The translations under genes were made by a program, and so were the position numbers. Below are positions 1-11,006 of a DNA stretch of 64,000 bases, one piece after another (position 1 is the first letter of the stretch; every line of letters starts with the position of its first letter). This stretch comes from Beroe forskalii (taxonomy: Eukaryota; Ctenophora; Nuda; Beroida; Beroidae). The notes below the pieces were generated by a model. The model saw only the letters and a program-made list of their open reading frames with translations. It was not told where the DNA came from and ran no database searches. The DNA lies in assembly GCA_011033025.1 (NCBI GenBank), contig WFMF01000294.1, forward strand, positions 158,653 to 222,652, written 5' to 3'.

Positions 1-565
1 TTATTAGCTGGACCATAGTTTTCAATCTGCCATACATGAAATACAAAACATAAAATCAGAACATTACGCATCGGTTTTATTTTGTGTTTAAATCTTCACA
101 AGTCCAAAAAAGGCAAAATTCGAGAAAAAATTTGCGTATCACATGCAACTTGAACTATCAATGGATCAATGAAATTATAATCTTTCATGATTTTTTGTTG
201 CTTCAAATTACGACAATATATTTAGTTTAGCAAATAATTTTTCCAACACAAGAAATTTAACCTGAAGGTGTCTTACAATCGTGGAGTTATCTACAGGGTT
301 TGTGTATCTTCGTTTGGTGGGTCCTTTCTCCACCTGAGGGGAGAGACCGGGCTTAAATCTGAACATCTGAGGTATAAAATAAAATTTGAGAAAAGTCTGA
401 GGTGATGGGATGAGGAGCTAATTGAGTGAGAGATGGGCAATTGAAAGGTTTGCAATCAAAAATAAATTGCAATTATCACAAAACTGAGTTGCACGATTCA
501 TACCAATTTATAAAATGTAAACCATTCATAGTTGAAACGCAAGGAAATAACTTTTGCCTGCTTAC

Positions 566-687
566 AATTCGTTTCTCTGCGTATTTGGCGTAAGGTACGA
601 TGTTCTCCCAGCCCACAGCACTCTGCTCCATCTCCCTGCAGTACACCAAGCTGCTCCACTCTGAAGGATCGTCCTTTTCTGACAGAT
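566..687 (-). CDS. Internal exon of an unrecognised gene
   Basis: Read on the minus strand, this 122-nt segment is preceded by a good acceptor (ATTCCGCAG) and followed by GTAAGC. It begins with two bases that complete a codon left by the exon at 971-1145, then encodes 40 residues starting LSEKDDPSEWSS and ending YAKYAEKRI. The peptide is charged and rich in Glu, Lys and aromatics, unlike the surrounding shadow frames, and the phase agrees with the neighbouring exon. I do not recognise the family. It probably belongs to a gene lying 3' of the PP2A B56 gene on the same strand and continuing off the left edge. A chance open frame is possible but less likely given the matched phase. Confidence 0.5.
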
Positions 688-970
688 CTGCGGAATAATA
701 GGTGTAAGAAAGGTGACATTTGAAGAGATGAAATTTGAGAAATGGGGCCAATTTCTGACGGAGTTTGAGTGAGACTGAGAGGTGTGAAATTGAAAGGGGT
801 GGGGGGGGGGTGAAAAGGCGTGGGAAAATAACTATAAGTTGGGAGGGGGGGGGTAAAAAAGTCGCATACTCGTTAGAGCTCAAATACAGGCCTCACGTTC
901 CCGCAAACATTTGGACCGGATTGAGAGTCAGACTTAGAGAGTCAGAGAAAGAAAATTATACAGAACCCAC

Positions 971-1145
971 CCACAAGTCTTTCCTGAAGCCTCTTATCAT
1001 GTCTCCGGGTGGTAAAGGTACAATTGGGATTCTTCTGGGGGGCCAGAGTATCCCTGATGTCATCCAAGATAAGGTCTACTTCCTGTTCATGGGCATTCTT
1101 CTTCTTCATCTTCCGACGTTTGGTGATGGTGAAAGAGAGATATGA
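971..1145 (-). CDS. Upstream exon of the same unrecognised gene
   Basis: A minus-strand 175-nt frame with no ATG needed, bounded by TATAG at its 5' side and the donor GTGG|GTGGGT at its 3' side. It encodes 58 residues: a basic stretch (TKRRKMKKKN), an acidic amphipathic stretch (EQEVDLILDDIRDTL) and a second basic stretch ending KRLQERLV. The final single base joins in frame to the exon at 566-687 to make an Asp codon. The basic run resembles a nuclear localisation signal, but no domain is recognisable. The 5' boundary is the weak point: the acceptor lies in a CCATATATGG palindrome with a poor pyrimidine tract, so the true exon could start at a nearby AG. Confidence 0.42.
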
Positions 1146-2615
1146 CTATACCATATATGGTAGTATGGGTGTGGTGGTGTGTGTTACCATGTCAACGCAT
1201 GGCACACGTGATGTGTGTCTGTCTGCAGGTCTCTTAGTGTCTTCTTGGAGTACGTGTCTTTGCAAGTGAACCTACCTCAAATTTGCAAAAGTTAGAGTTA
1301 GACTCACTATGGCAAATTGAGAAAATGCAGGAAATTGGGCAGGGTGATTAATACCAATTGTATCAATATCATATGCCACTGGATGCAAGGATTTGGAAAG
1401 TTGGAATGGAAGGAAAATGTTCATGGATGGTATTCAGTAAACCACAAAACCAGAAACAACCCAAAGAGCGCTTCCTATTTTGAAAACCTCTACATATAAT
1501 ACAAACTACCTGCTGTATAACCTCAAGTGGTTACTGCCACCAGATTTATATGAAATTCAAAACCACGTTACAGAAACTCAATAAAGTACAGAAAATGTGA
1601 GCATTATACGTCACTAAGCCACTGGCATGGGCAGAATATGGCAGTTGCAGTCTCACGAGCCAACAAATCTCATCAGTTTCCGTAATTGGATTTTGTTTAA
1701 AAACAAATGAGTGGTACGTAACATGGAGTTGCAGACCCGAGTTCGAGTGTCATGGTATTTCATAGTGCATTCGGTAAAGAGAGCTGTATTTTCCAGCAAC
1801 AAGCAAAGGTAGAAAAGAATGAAATAGCTACTTATAAAATAAACGTTTTGTCTGATCCACATAAAACCAGTCTGAACCATATGCATAATAATCCACTCTA
1901 ATCTTTTTGAAAAGCGAAACAGCATCGCTATATGATCAAACTATAAACTTCAGGTTGAAGTTTGGTTCTGAGAAATGCTGCTCAACCGATTAATCGACTG
2001 AGGAGTGATTACGTGTAAAATACCTAACCCTCGGCTTATATTTATAAAAGAGAGGCCAAAGGCGAGGAGTGATTTTATCATGTTTATGGCCCATATCTTC
2101 ATCAAAAACAGAGGCTGTAGCCGAGTACCCTCGGTCGATCCTTGATTGCAAAAGATGAAAAAGAGACTCCCCGATATATCATCATCATGACCCACACGGC
2201 AACACAGCATACAAATGTATCAACTGTTTTATAAGCAAAAAGCAAGAAGTGCAACTAAGGATAAGTTTAAGTTTACATGTTAAGAATGACAAGCAACTCA
2301 AACACGAAATACAGCCGTAGTATATCAATATATGAGAGTTGGAGTAGATGATATATAGTTATACAACTGCGCGTGCAATAACATGGACCATCGGGAATAT
2401 TGGGAGTAACAGAGATATCACGGGGTGGCACGGTTTTTAAAACCAAGATTATGTCATCTGGAGTCCAGGTGGATTGTACGGTGGAACATCCGTCTAGGCG
2501 TCTAAGACTAACTCTGTCTGTTATTTCAAAAGAAAAAAAAGCTAAAATTCGTAGCAACTGGTCTGAAGTCAATTATGCCGTACGGATCCATTACGAAATT
2601 CTGAAAAGATCACTA
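1146..2615. other. Non-coding stretch, no supported gene
   Basis: I see no convincing exon here. An 80-codon plus-strand frame at 2400-2642 runs up to the edge of the fold-back element and has mixed composition, but no recognisable family or splice context. The perfect palindrome CCATATATGG at 1151-1160 matches the CArG-box consensus but may simply be a MITE-like palindrome. Confidence 0.4.
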
Positions 2616-2622
2616 TGGTCTA

Positions 2623-5445
2623 TAGTAAGGGAATCATTTTGATATAGATAAGGTATCTGCAAAAAAATTCATAACAAAGGTTTTAGTGGTTCAATCGACT
2701 CCAATAGGTGCCTAGAGCCACCAAAAAAATTGATTCAAATTTTCGACTTCCGGAAACCTCAGGGTGGCCACGCCCTTTTTTGACCGTGGGAACTTTTATG
2801 AAAAATTGCTAATCATTGATTCAAAAGCAACTAGAGCATGATTATACTCTAACCCCATGTTTTTTGGCACGAGAAATCGTTTAGAACCAATATCTATGTC
2901 CTAAGACCAATATTTTGGCCATTATGGGCCACGCCCACTTTTTGTCATCAAAATTATGGCCGAAAATTTGAAGTTTTCCTATGGTTCCAACTAGAGTATG
3001 ATTATACTCGAATCCTAGGTATTTTGGCACGAGAAATCGTTTAGAACCAATATCTGAGTCCTAAAACCAATATTTTGGCCATTACGGGCCACGCCTACTT
3101 TTTGGCATATGAATTATGGTTGAAAATCTGAAGTTTTCATATGGTTTCAAATAGGGCATGATTATACTCGAATCATAGGTATTTTGGCACGAAAAATCGA
3201 TTAAAGCAACTTTCAAAACGCTAAAACCAATATTTTGGACATTTTGGACCACGCCCACCATTTGTCATTAAAATTATGGCCGAAAATCTAAAGTTTTAAT
3301 ATGGTTCTAACAAGGGCATGATTTTACTCTAACCCGATGTTATTTGGCACGATAAATCGTATAGAACCAATGTCTTAGTTCTAAAACCAATAACCTGGCC
3401 ATTTTGGGCCACGCCCACTTTTTGCCATCACAATAATGGCCGAAAATCTGAAGTTATATTAGGATTATATAGCTAAATTTTTCTGTAGGTTTCTATTTAT
3501 TAAGTCCTAGATGTAGCCATTTAGTGCGTTAGCTGAAAAGTCCGAACTGCGGACAATATAGCTAAATCTGACCTTACTGTTCCTCAGTATAGGTAATGCG
3601 TTCCTCGGTATGGTAATGTGCTACGCTTTGCCATAGTGGATAAAACCGTGTGTTCCATCTATAATCAGAGCACATGATCGCGTGTTGGTGTAGCCAATCG
3701 CAAGTTAACAAGATGACCACTGTGTTGTCGTGATACGCTTTATCACCTGATCAGAGTTCATCACTGTAATGTTGCGATACCATGTTTCACTGGTAACTGT
3801 ATTGTAGCAACACGATTTTACACCCTATCAGAGTCATCAATGCCATCATGACGATACGATGCTACACCTATCGGTTATCAGAGTACTTCACCGATTTGGT
3901 GTTACATCTCGTCCCATTCAGAGTGCATCATGCCATCATGTAAATAAGTAACAAAATGATATCTGCACTGTGACATATCAAACTAGAAACCATATACTGA
4001 ACAGTATGCAGTGTCGTCTTCCTCTTAGCTACGCCCCCATGGCTTCAAAATATACACGAAGAACGGTTACCGCAACAACAACACCTACTACAGAAGGAAC
4101 AGAAGACATGCGAGGCTAGGATCACCTTCATAGACGGAGCCCTCACCAGTCCCCTTTTTAAGAAAAAGGCTTCCTCCACGGACCTCACCACCAAGTGCAT
4201 CATTACTGACACTGTTGGTTCCTTCAAGATTTCGAAGCTGGTGCCAAACTGAACTGCCACATCTTTTTCCCTCTACGGGCTGGGCAGACGAGCGAGACAA
4301 GTCCAGCACTGCCCCACACCATCAAGCTCCTTGGAGACCAATGAATTGAATTGGGATGGAGGGACAGCTATGATACAGATTCAGCTAAATAGTCGGAATC
4401 GAGGACTTTACTGGAAGGGGAGGAGGGACAGCTGGGAAAATTTAACTAAATAGTCCAAACTACGAACGATCATAAAGTCACATAATATAGTTAAGATTTT
4501 TATTTTAGAGTGAAGATAATAGATTAAATCGATTTTTATTTTTAATGTCAAAAACACAGGTTTAGAGTATAATGATCCTCTTTTTAACCCTTTTTTGGTA
4601 ATTTTGGATATAAATTTTCTGCCAAACTCCAGGACAAAATTGATAATAATCCAAAATGCTAAAAATACCAATAATAATGCTTTTAGTTTACAAAATTGCT
4701 TTTATCGACTTCTTAGTCAAAAACTAAAATTCTAGTATAATCATGCCCTAGTTGAAACCATATATGAAAACTTTAGATTTTCGGCCATAATTTTAATGAC
4801 AAATGGTGGGCGTGGTCCAAAATGTCCAAAATATTGGTTTTAGCGTTTTGAAAGTTGCTTTAATCGATTTTTCGTGCCAAATTACCTATGATTCGAGTAT
4901 AATCATGCCCTATTTGAAACCATATGAAAACTTCAGATTTTCAACCATAATTCATATGCCAAAAAGTAGGCGTGGCCCGTAGTGGCCAAAATATTGGTTT
5001 AAGGACTCAGATATTGGTTCTAAACGATTTCTCGTGCCAAAATACCTAGGATTCGAGTATAATCATGCTCTAGTTGGAACCATAGGAAAACTTCAAATTT
5101 TCGGCCATAATTTTGATGACAAAAAGTGGGCGTGGCCCATAATGGCCAAAATATTGGTCTTAGGACATGGATATTGGTTCTAAACGATTTCTCGTGCCAA
5201 AAAACATGGGGTTAGAGTATAATCATGCCCTAGTTGCTTTTGAATCAATGTTTAGCAATTTTTCATAAAAGTTCCCACGGTCAAAAAAGGGCGTGGCCAC
5301 CCTGAGGTTTCCGGAAGTCGAAAATTTGAATCAATTTTTTTGGTGGCTCTAGGCACCTATTGGAGTCGATTGAACCACTAAAACCTTTGTTATGAATTTT
5401 TTTGCAGGCACTCCGAACGATTCCCTTACTACTAGGGCATTGCGG
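2623..5445. mobile_element. Fold-back (long inverted repeat) element 1
   Basis: The sequence from about 2657 to 3470 reappears in inverted orientation at about 4730-5407, with near identity over the outer 160 bases; weaker inverted similarity continues outward to about 2623 and 5445 (AGTAAGGGAATC against GATTCCCTTACT). Each arm consists of tandem subrepeats of about 160 bp with GGCCACGCCC, 'AAATTATGG' and 'GGCACGAGAAATCG' motifs, about five in the left arm and four in the right. The 1.25-kb loop is unrelated to the arms and holds an exon-like frame at 4029-4252. No transposase and no clear target-site duplication were seen. The architecture resembles fold-back elements such as FB or Galileo; assignment to a superfamily is not possible from this copy. 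Confidence 0.85.
4029..4252 (+). CDS. Exon-like terminal frame in the loop of fold-back 1
   Basis: A pyrimidine-rich acceptor (GTCTTCCTCTTAG) at 4014-4028 is followed by an open frame (starting CT ACG CCC CCA TGG) that runs to a TGA at 4250-4252, about 74 codons without an initiator ATG. The peptide includes QQQHLLQKEQKTCEARITF and ends VGSFKISKLVPN. It looks like a last coding exon, either a captured host gene fragment or a degraded transposon protein. No family is recognised. Confidence 0.35.
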
Positions 5446-5749
5446 ATCCTATGAACTTGAAGGAATGAAATTGAAAGCAGTAGATCAAATGGACAAGGAG
5501 TTAAATGACCTCAAATGGACAAAAAGGTGTGGACTAGCCCAGTGGACTGGGGATACTTTTGGTTTAAATCCAATAGACAGTGGGCCAAATCCAATATGAT
5601 AGTGAACATTGGATATATTATATACTGAACAGTGAACACATTGGAGGCAATGTAATATTCCAATGGACTCAGTGCCAAAAATCAGAATCAAAAACGATAT
5701 CATTTCAAGTGCAAAAACAATAAACTGAAATGATACTATTTTTTAGGGT

Positions 5750-6990
5750 GTCAATAAATCAGAGGGGGGCAACCCTAATAGTAATAAACCCCCAAAAATT
5801 TAACCCCCATTTGCCTTTTTCGACATCGACTTGGAGATTTAATTTTCCAAGTACCACTTCCAAAAAGAACAAAGTTTCAAACGAAATGGCTCAATTGTCT
5901 GTAACTCTTGCGATCCTCGCTTAATTTCAAAGCCAGAGAGGAAAAAATAATACAATTTCAGAAAAGGGTCGAAAATCTTCAACAAAATATGGTACCGTTT
6001 CAGAAAAAGGTCGAAAGTCCGCAACGAAAAATGGTACCATTTCAGAAAAGGGTCAAAAATCCTCAGCAAAAAATGGTACCTACCATCTCAAAAAGCGCCA
6101 AAAATTGTCAACAAAAAATGGTACCATTTCAGAAAAGGGAGAAAAATCTTCAAGAAAAATGGTACCATTTCAGATAAAGGCCAAAAATGGCGCCGTTTCA
6201 GAAAAGGATCGAAAATACGCAACAAAAAGGTGCCAGTTCAGAAAAGGGTTAAAAATCACCTACAAAAAATGGTGCCATTCCAGAAAAAGGGTCGAAAATC
6301 CTTAACAAAAATGGTACCATTTCAGAGAAGGGCCAAAAATCGTCAACAAAAAAGCCAAAAATCGTCAACAAAATCAATCACTAAACAGAGTAATTTAACT
6401 AAATATTAAATAAGGCCGCGAATCCCCATAAACCCCCAAAATTAAGCCCCCATTTGCCATTTCGATATCCACCGGGGGTTGCCCCCCTCACAAACATGTG
6501 AAAATCACAATCAAAAAGGTACCATTCCAAAAGGGCACGACAAACCAGAAACAAAAGTGGTTCCTTTTGACTTTGAGATAAGTACCAAAAATCACAAACA
6601 AAAAACGTACCATTTCAGGAAGAATTTAAAAAAATGGTAACGAATGGGGTACAATTTCCAAAGGTGTGGGTGCTTGAAAAATCAGCAACAAAAAAGTTAA
6701 AAAGATACCATTTCATTTTTTGCATCTTTTTCAAAATTTGAAATTACGATGCAAAAAATCAAAAACAAAATGGCACCGTTTCAATTAGGCACAAAAATTA
6801 AAAACGGTACCATTTTAAAAATCAGAATCAAATTCAAAAACGGTATCAATATCATTTCAAAAAGGTGTAAGAAATAAAGAACAGAAGTGGTAATGCAATG
6901 GTTGAGAAAAAATGTCCCTTAAAGTTAGTTAACTTTGGTTATGAATTAAGCCCCCTCAAACCCCCGCAATTGGCGATTCGTAACCCGTCA
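5750..6990. repeat. Degenerate GGTACC-rich tandem repeat region
   Basis: From about 5938 to 6372 a unit of roughly 40-45 bp (AAAAATGGTACCATTTCAG, then AAAAGGGTCAAAAATC) recurs about ten times with much divergence. Scattered copies of GTACCATTT continue to about 6890. A 'CCCCCAAAA...CCCCCATTTGCC' block occurs at both 5790 and 6430, and GGGGGTTGCCCCCCT at 6474 is the inverse of GGGGGGCAACCC at 5764, so the whole may be a decayed inverted-repeat element. The repeat peptide frames are by-products of the tandem unit. Confidence 0.6.
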
Positions 6991-7631
6991 AATTCGATTA
7001 TAATATAGTTCACATGAATTAATTACTAAAAATCCAATTATTATAAGCCATACTTCCGATTTCGTTCTCATGTATCCTTCCTTATCCTACCAATTACCAT
7101 AAGGGAGCCGTCTCATATTACGTCATCATTCTTCGGCCATTTTAACCCCCTCTCTCCCTTACCCTATACATATACTGACGCGACGTCCGCATTAACAAAC
7201 CTTGTCACTGTCAGTCGTTGTCTGACCCCCAGCGGGCGCGTCCGCTGAAGACAACGTCTGACAAAACAAGCCCCCTCGTTAACGATGTAAAAAGCTATGA
7301 AATTATAATTTTTTTGAGTGCATTATTTGCTGACTTCATTATCATAAAAGTCCGTACCCCTCCCTCCCCTCTGTCATCATCTGGAACCCCCCCTCCCCCT
7401 AGGCTGATGACGTAATATGTGATAGCTTCCATTATCCACTCGATGAGAAGTAAAACGCCTGGATATAAGCTGAACTACATTTACAGCCGTACTGACAATC
7501 AATACACAGTTTTAAAGCAAGAGCTAACAAGGCTTCATATATTCACAAAATCAAACATTACAACATGTAGACAACTTCGGATGTCAACTTCATCCAACCA
7601 AGTGTGCCGTGCACGAAAAATAGGAGCGGAA

Positions 7632-7702
7632 ACGTCAATTCACCATTCTAAACCATGATAATGACGTCATCAATTCACCATTCTGAATCATGACAATGAC
7701 GT
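7632..7702. repeat. CRE-bounded short dispersed repeat (two overlapping units)
   Basis: AACGTCAATTCACCATTCT, then ATGATAATGACGTCATCAATTC, then CATGACAATGACGT: two copies of a roughly 43-bp unit sharing a central TGACGTCA. The same unit recurs at about a dozen other places in the window. Confidence 0.6.
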
Positions 7703-7895
7703 AATCGCCTATTCTTCGTGCAAGTTTTAGGTAGGATTCAGTAACCAATAAATTAGTGCCCTTTCCCGAATGGCTTTTAGTAATTGGCGTGCACTGTAGT
7801 GTAAATACTCCACTTCTTCCCTACTATTGTGTTCAGTGGCTCTGTGCTGTTCAGCTTTCAATCATCGATCACCTCCGGAAACAAAAGGATTTTAA

Positions 7896-8042
7896 CGCGT
7901 CAATCGAGTGCTCGATTGACGGAGGGTTCTGTAAAGACGCGCAATTTTGCTGTACTTTTGATAGAATTCATAAAGTTGACGAACAGACGGTAAAATTGCG
8001 CGTCTTTATCGAGCCCTCCGTCAATCGAGCGATCTACACAAA
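7896..8042. mobile_element. Short palindromic MITE-like element
   Basis: Bases 7909-7950 are the near-perfect reverse complement of 7990-8032 (shared core CTCGATTGACGGAGGG and AAAGACGCGCAATTTT), with a 40-bp AT-rich loop. The left end carries an additional self-complementary GTCAATCGAGTGCTCGATTGAC hairpin core. No coding capacity is evident. Confidence 0.7.
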
Positions 8043-8410
8043 TACGCAAGAGATTGCTTGCTACTTGCTTCGGACCAGGTATTTTCAAATTTCAGCTAGA
8101 ATTATAAATTTCATCTCCAATCAAATAGCAGACAGGAACAGTGAACACTGAACTTCACAGTGAGTACCGATTGCATAGTCTCCTTTTTCCAGATACATGA
8201 CAGAATGGCAGGTATGGCATATATAATCAATAACTCTCAAATATTCAATATATTATATCCGACCAATATCGCTAGTATTCAATATGTTATTTACAATTAC
8301 AAAGTGCGACACACTAAATAATATGTGGGAGCCCGGAAACAATTCAATTTTCAAATACTTCACACGAAATATTATTCGAAAGAACTAGCAAGAGTGACGT
8401 CACGAAACTT

Positions 8411-8451
8411 CCATATATGGAAGTATTTTGTTCATTTTCCTCCATATATGG
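8411..8451. promoter_or_regulatory. Paired perfect CArG-box palindromes
   Basis: CCATATATGG occurs at 8411-8420 and again at 8442-8451. CC(A/T)6GG is the established binding consensus for SRF/MADS-box factors. No promoter is visible next to them, so function is only a possibility. Confidence 0.3.
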
Positions 8452-10199
8452 TAACTCGAGATGACACGACTATTAACTAAAACATTGAGAGTGACCTTTG
8501 ATTATATCAAATATATTTGCCATACATTTTAGCAGCTGCGTTGTAAGATATTATGATGATAAAATATCAATAGTAAATTCTAAAGAACCCCGTTTAATAA
8601 AAGAAACACCGTAATCGCGAATAAAGGACGATCAGCAGTACCTTGCGAGACATTTTCAAGTGGAGCGAAATTTGGGGCTTTTACGGTGAAAAGCAACCCC
8701 ATTTTTAAATATGAAGTCTTAATAGTAGGTAACATTGAAAATAATCTCTCTATTTTCGATCTCACAAGTTTTAATCCCCAGAATTATAATGGACACCATA
8801 TAAAGATGTCTCGTAAAGTACATCGTAGTAACGTCGCGCCCATCATTCGCGAATGGCGTAGTACATCAGTGATGCGATATATGATTTCAGGACTACGATT
8901 TCATCCAACCCTATGATTTCTAATGTATCAAATATTCTATACCGATTAAGTATCAATAAATCCCTAAAGTACCACAAATCACCCAGCGAAATAGAGATTA
9001 TTTACATCCAGTGCAAATACATGTATAGTATAGGATATTATAATACTGACAATTTATTAGACTGTAGCTGTGACATTGCTCTTCATGGAACGTTTATTGG
9101 CCAATGTTTCGGGTTGTTATGAAGGGTCAATGTTTTACTTAGGTATGTGTACATCAGCTATCACCCCTCTTACAGATACCAAAGCGATGGTGGTTGTAAC
9201 CACTCCATTATGGAGCCAAAGTGGCAATTACCATACCCCAAGAAGCGGTCTCCCTGGAACAAAAGGCAGTTTGACATGATCAGTTAGCCACTAAGCACCA
9301 TGATAATGACATCGCCGACAGATCGCAAGATATCCGCAATGCCACAGACAGTAATTCGTGAATACCATTATATAACTATTATAACTTTACATAATTAATA
9401 AAGGCCACGACGACTGAGTTCACTGGGTTGCAACATACCGTGTGTGACGTAAAAATAATGACGCTGACTGTATGATATATGAATTACTCGAAAACTATAA
9501 TCTAAGGAACAATCAATATATTATAAGTATGTCGAAAGCCAGTCACAGGCGACTATAGTGACTACACTATAGAATTTGAATCCATGATACACTCGAGTCA
9601 ATCTGAGTCGCCCATCAGTGGAGTACGATTATACATAGGAGGTACCATTACACAATCCCAAGAGAATTGGATGAAAGAGTTACTGAATGATCGACAGGAA
9701 CCAGGGTTTTCATGAATACGTAAAATTGAATACTATAATATTTAAATGATGAATAAGGAAAATTGTTGAAAAATTCAAATAGCAACTGCATCGTTTTCTT
9801 TTTTTCTTCTTTCCATTAAAATTTTCAGCACATTCAAAAAATGAAAGTAATATATAATTAGGCGCCCTAATTACATATATATCCAATCAGTACCAAAGAT
9901 ATATATTGTTAATACTACATCAACACATGAAAAGGGTATATATTATATTTAATTCAGATTTACAATCACAATTCTACTAAGGCCAAACTGCTCTGAAACA
10001 CGCTCTCTCTTTTTCTCAGTCAAGATATGATATAAATCAGGAAGGCCTTGTTCAGCTATATATAAATATATCGAACGACAGTAAAGTTTTTGGACCTAAA
10101 GTTCCATTATACGTATCGCTGGGCAAAATCATAGCATCATATGACAAATTATATATTACATAGTGCCCGCGAAACTGGTGTAAACTTTCGGTGATAAAT

Positions 10200-10420
10200 C
10201 TGCACGTGTCGCGCGTGACACAGAACATGCACGTGTGTGTGTGAGTGCGCGCAGTGTAACCATGACGACGCGTGAGATAGTCACGTGACGCGTGACGAAG
10301 TCACGTGTGATGATGACACACCACGTGATCATCATCAGAGAACACAGAGATAGGGGAGAGCACGGGGAACATTTAACACACCGTTATTTTACATAGTGCA
10401 CCACGTGCTCTCACGTGCTG
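10200..10420. other. CACGTG/TCACGTGA-rich segment
   Basis: CACGTG occurs many times here (for example within GCACGTGT, AGTCACGTGA, ACCACGTGAT and CTCACGTGCT), mixed with ACGCGTGA variants and a short TG run. CACGTG is the E-box/USF-MYC core, but the density and imprecise tandem arrangement look like a diverged simple repeat. Confidence 0.45.
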
Positions 10421-10436
10421 GGTTCCACCTGAAACG

Positions 10437-10730
10437 GACGATTGGGTTAGAAGACGAGTGGGTAAGAATACGAGTGGGTTAGAAGACGAGTGGGTTAGAA
10501 GACCGGTGGGTTAGAGTACGAGTGGGTAAGAATACGATTGGGTTAGAAGACCGGTGGGTTAGAAGACCGGTGGGTTAGAAGACGAGTGGGTTAGAAGACG
10601 AGTGGGTTAGAAGACGAGTGGGTTAGAAGACGAGTGGGTTAGAAGACGAGTGGGTTAGAATACGAGTGGGTTACAGTACGAGTGGGTTAGAGTACGAGTG
10701 GGTTAGAGTACGAGTGGGTAAGAATGATGA
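10437..10730. repeat. 16-bp minisatellite
   Basis: About 18 head-to-tail copies of a GTGGGTTAGAAGACGA unit with variants (GACCGG, AGTACGA, GGTAAGAATACGA). It lies about 140 bases from the last B56 exon found, on the 3' side of the gene. Confidence 0.9.
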
Positions 10731-10871
10731 TGGCTCAAAAGCAAAGAAATTGTCAGAATATATCGTCCTTAAACCTGAATTCAACACTATCCAAATCGGA
10801 TAGTCCTCCAAAAACTGTTTTGCATTTGAACTCCCTAAACTTAACAGTAGTAGGAGAAGTGAGGCTAGTAC

Positions 10872-11006
10872 CTTATGCTGGTGGTGTTGTAGGAGCGCTT
10901 TCCTAGTCTCGAAGTCCACGGGAAGGAAGGACTTCCTCCGGGTCAGGTCCCTTTGTACGGCAGCATCCACTGGCTCCTCGTCCTCTGCTGGCGCACCCTT
11001 GTCAGG
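10872..11006 (-). CDS. PPP2R5: B56 exon: C-terminal tail
   Basis: Acceptor CTCAG at 11007-11011, then 45 codons from [12 protein letters not shown] through [19 protein letters not shown] to QHHQHK, then a GTACTA donor. The RRKSxLP segment matches the conserved B56 C-terminal LRRKSELP motif. If the donor is not used, the frame reads on through a Leu/Ser run into the minisatellite before stopping near 10671, which looks less natural. Confidence 0.75.
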
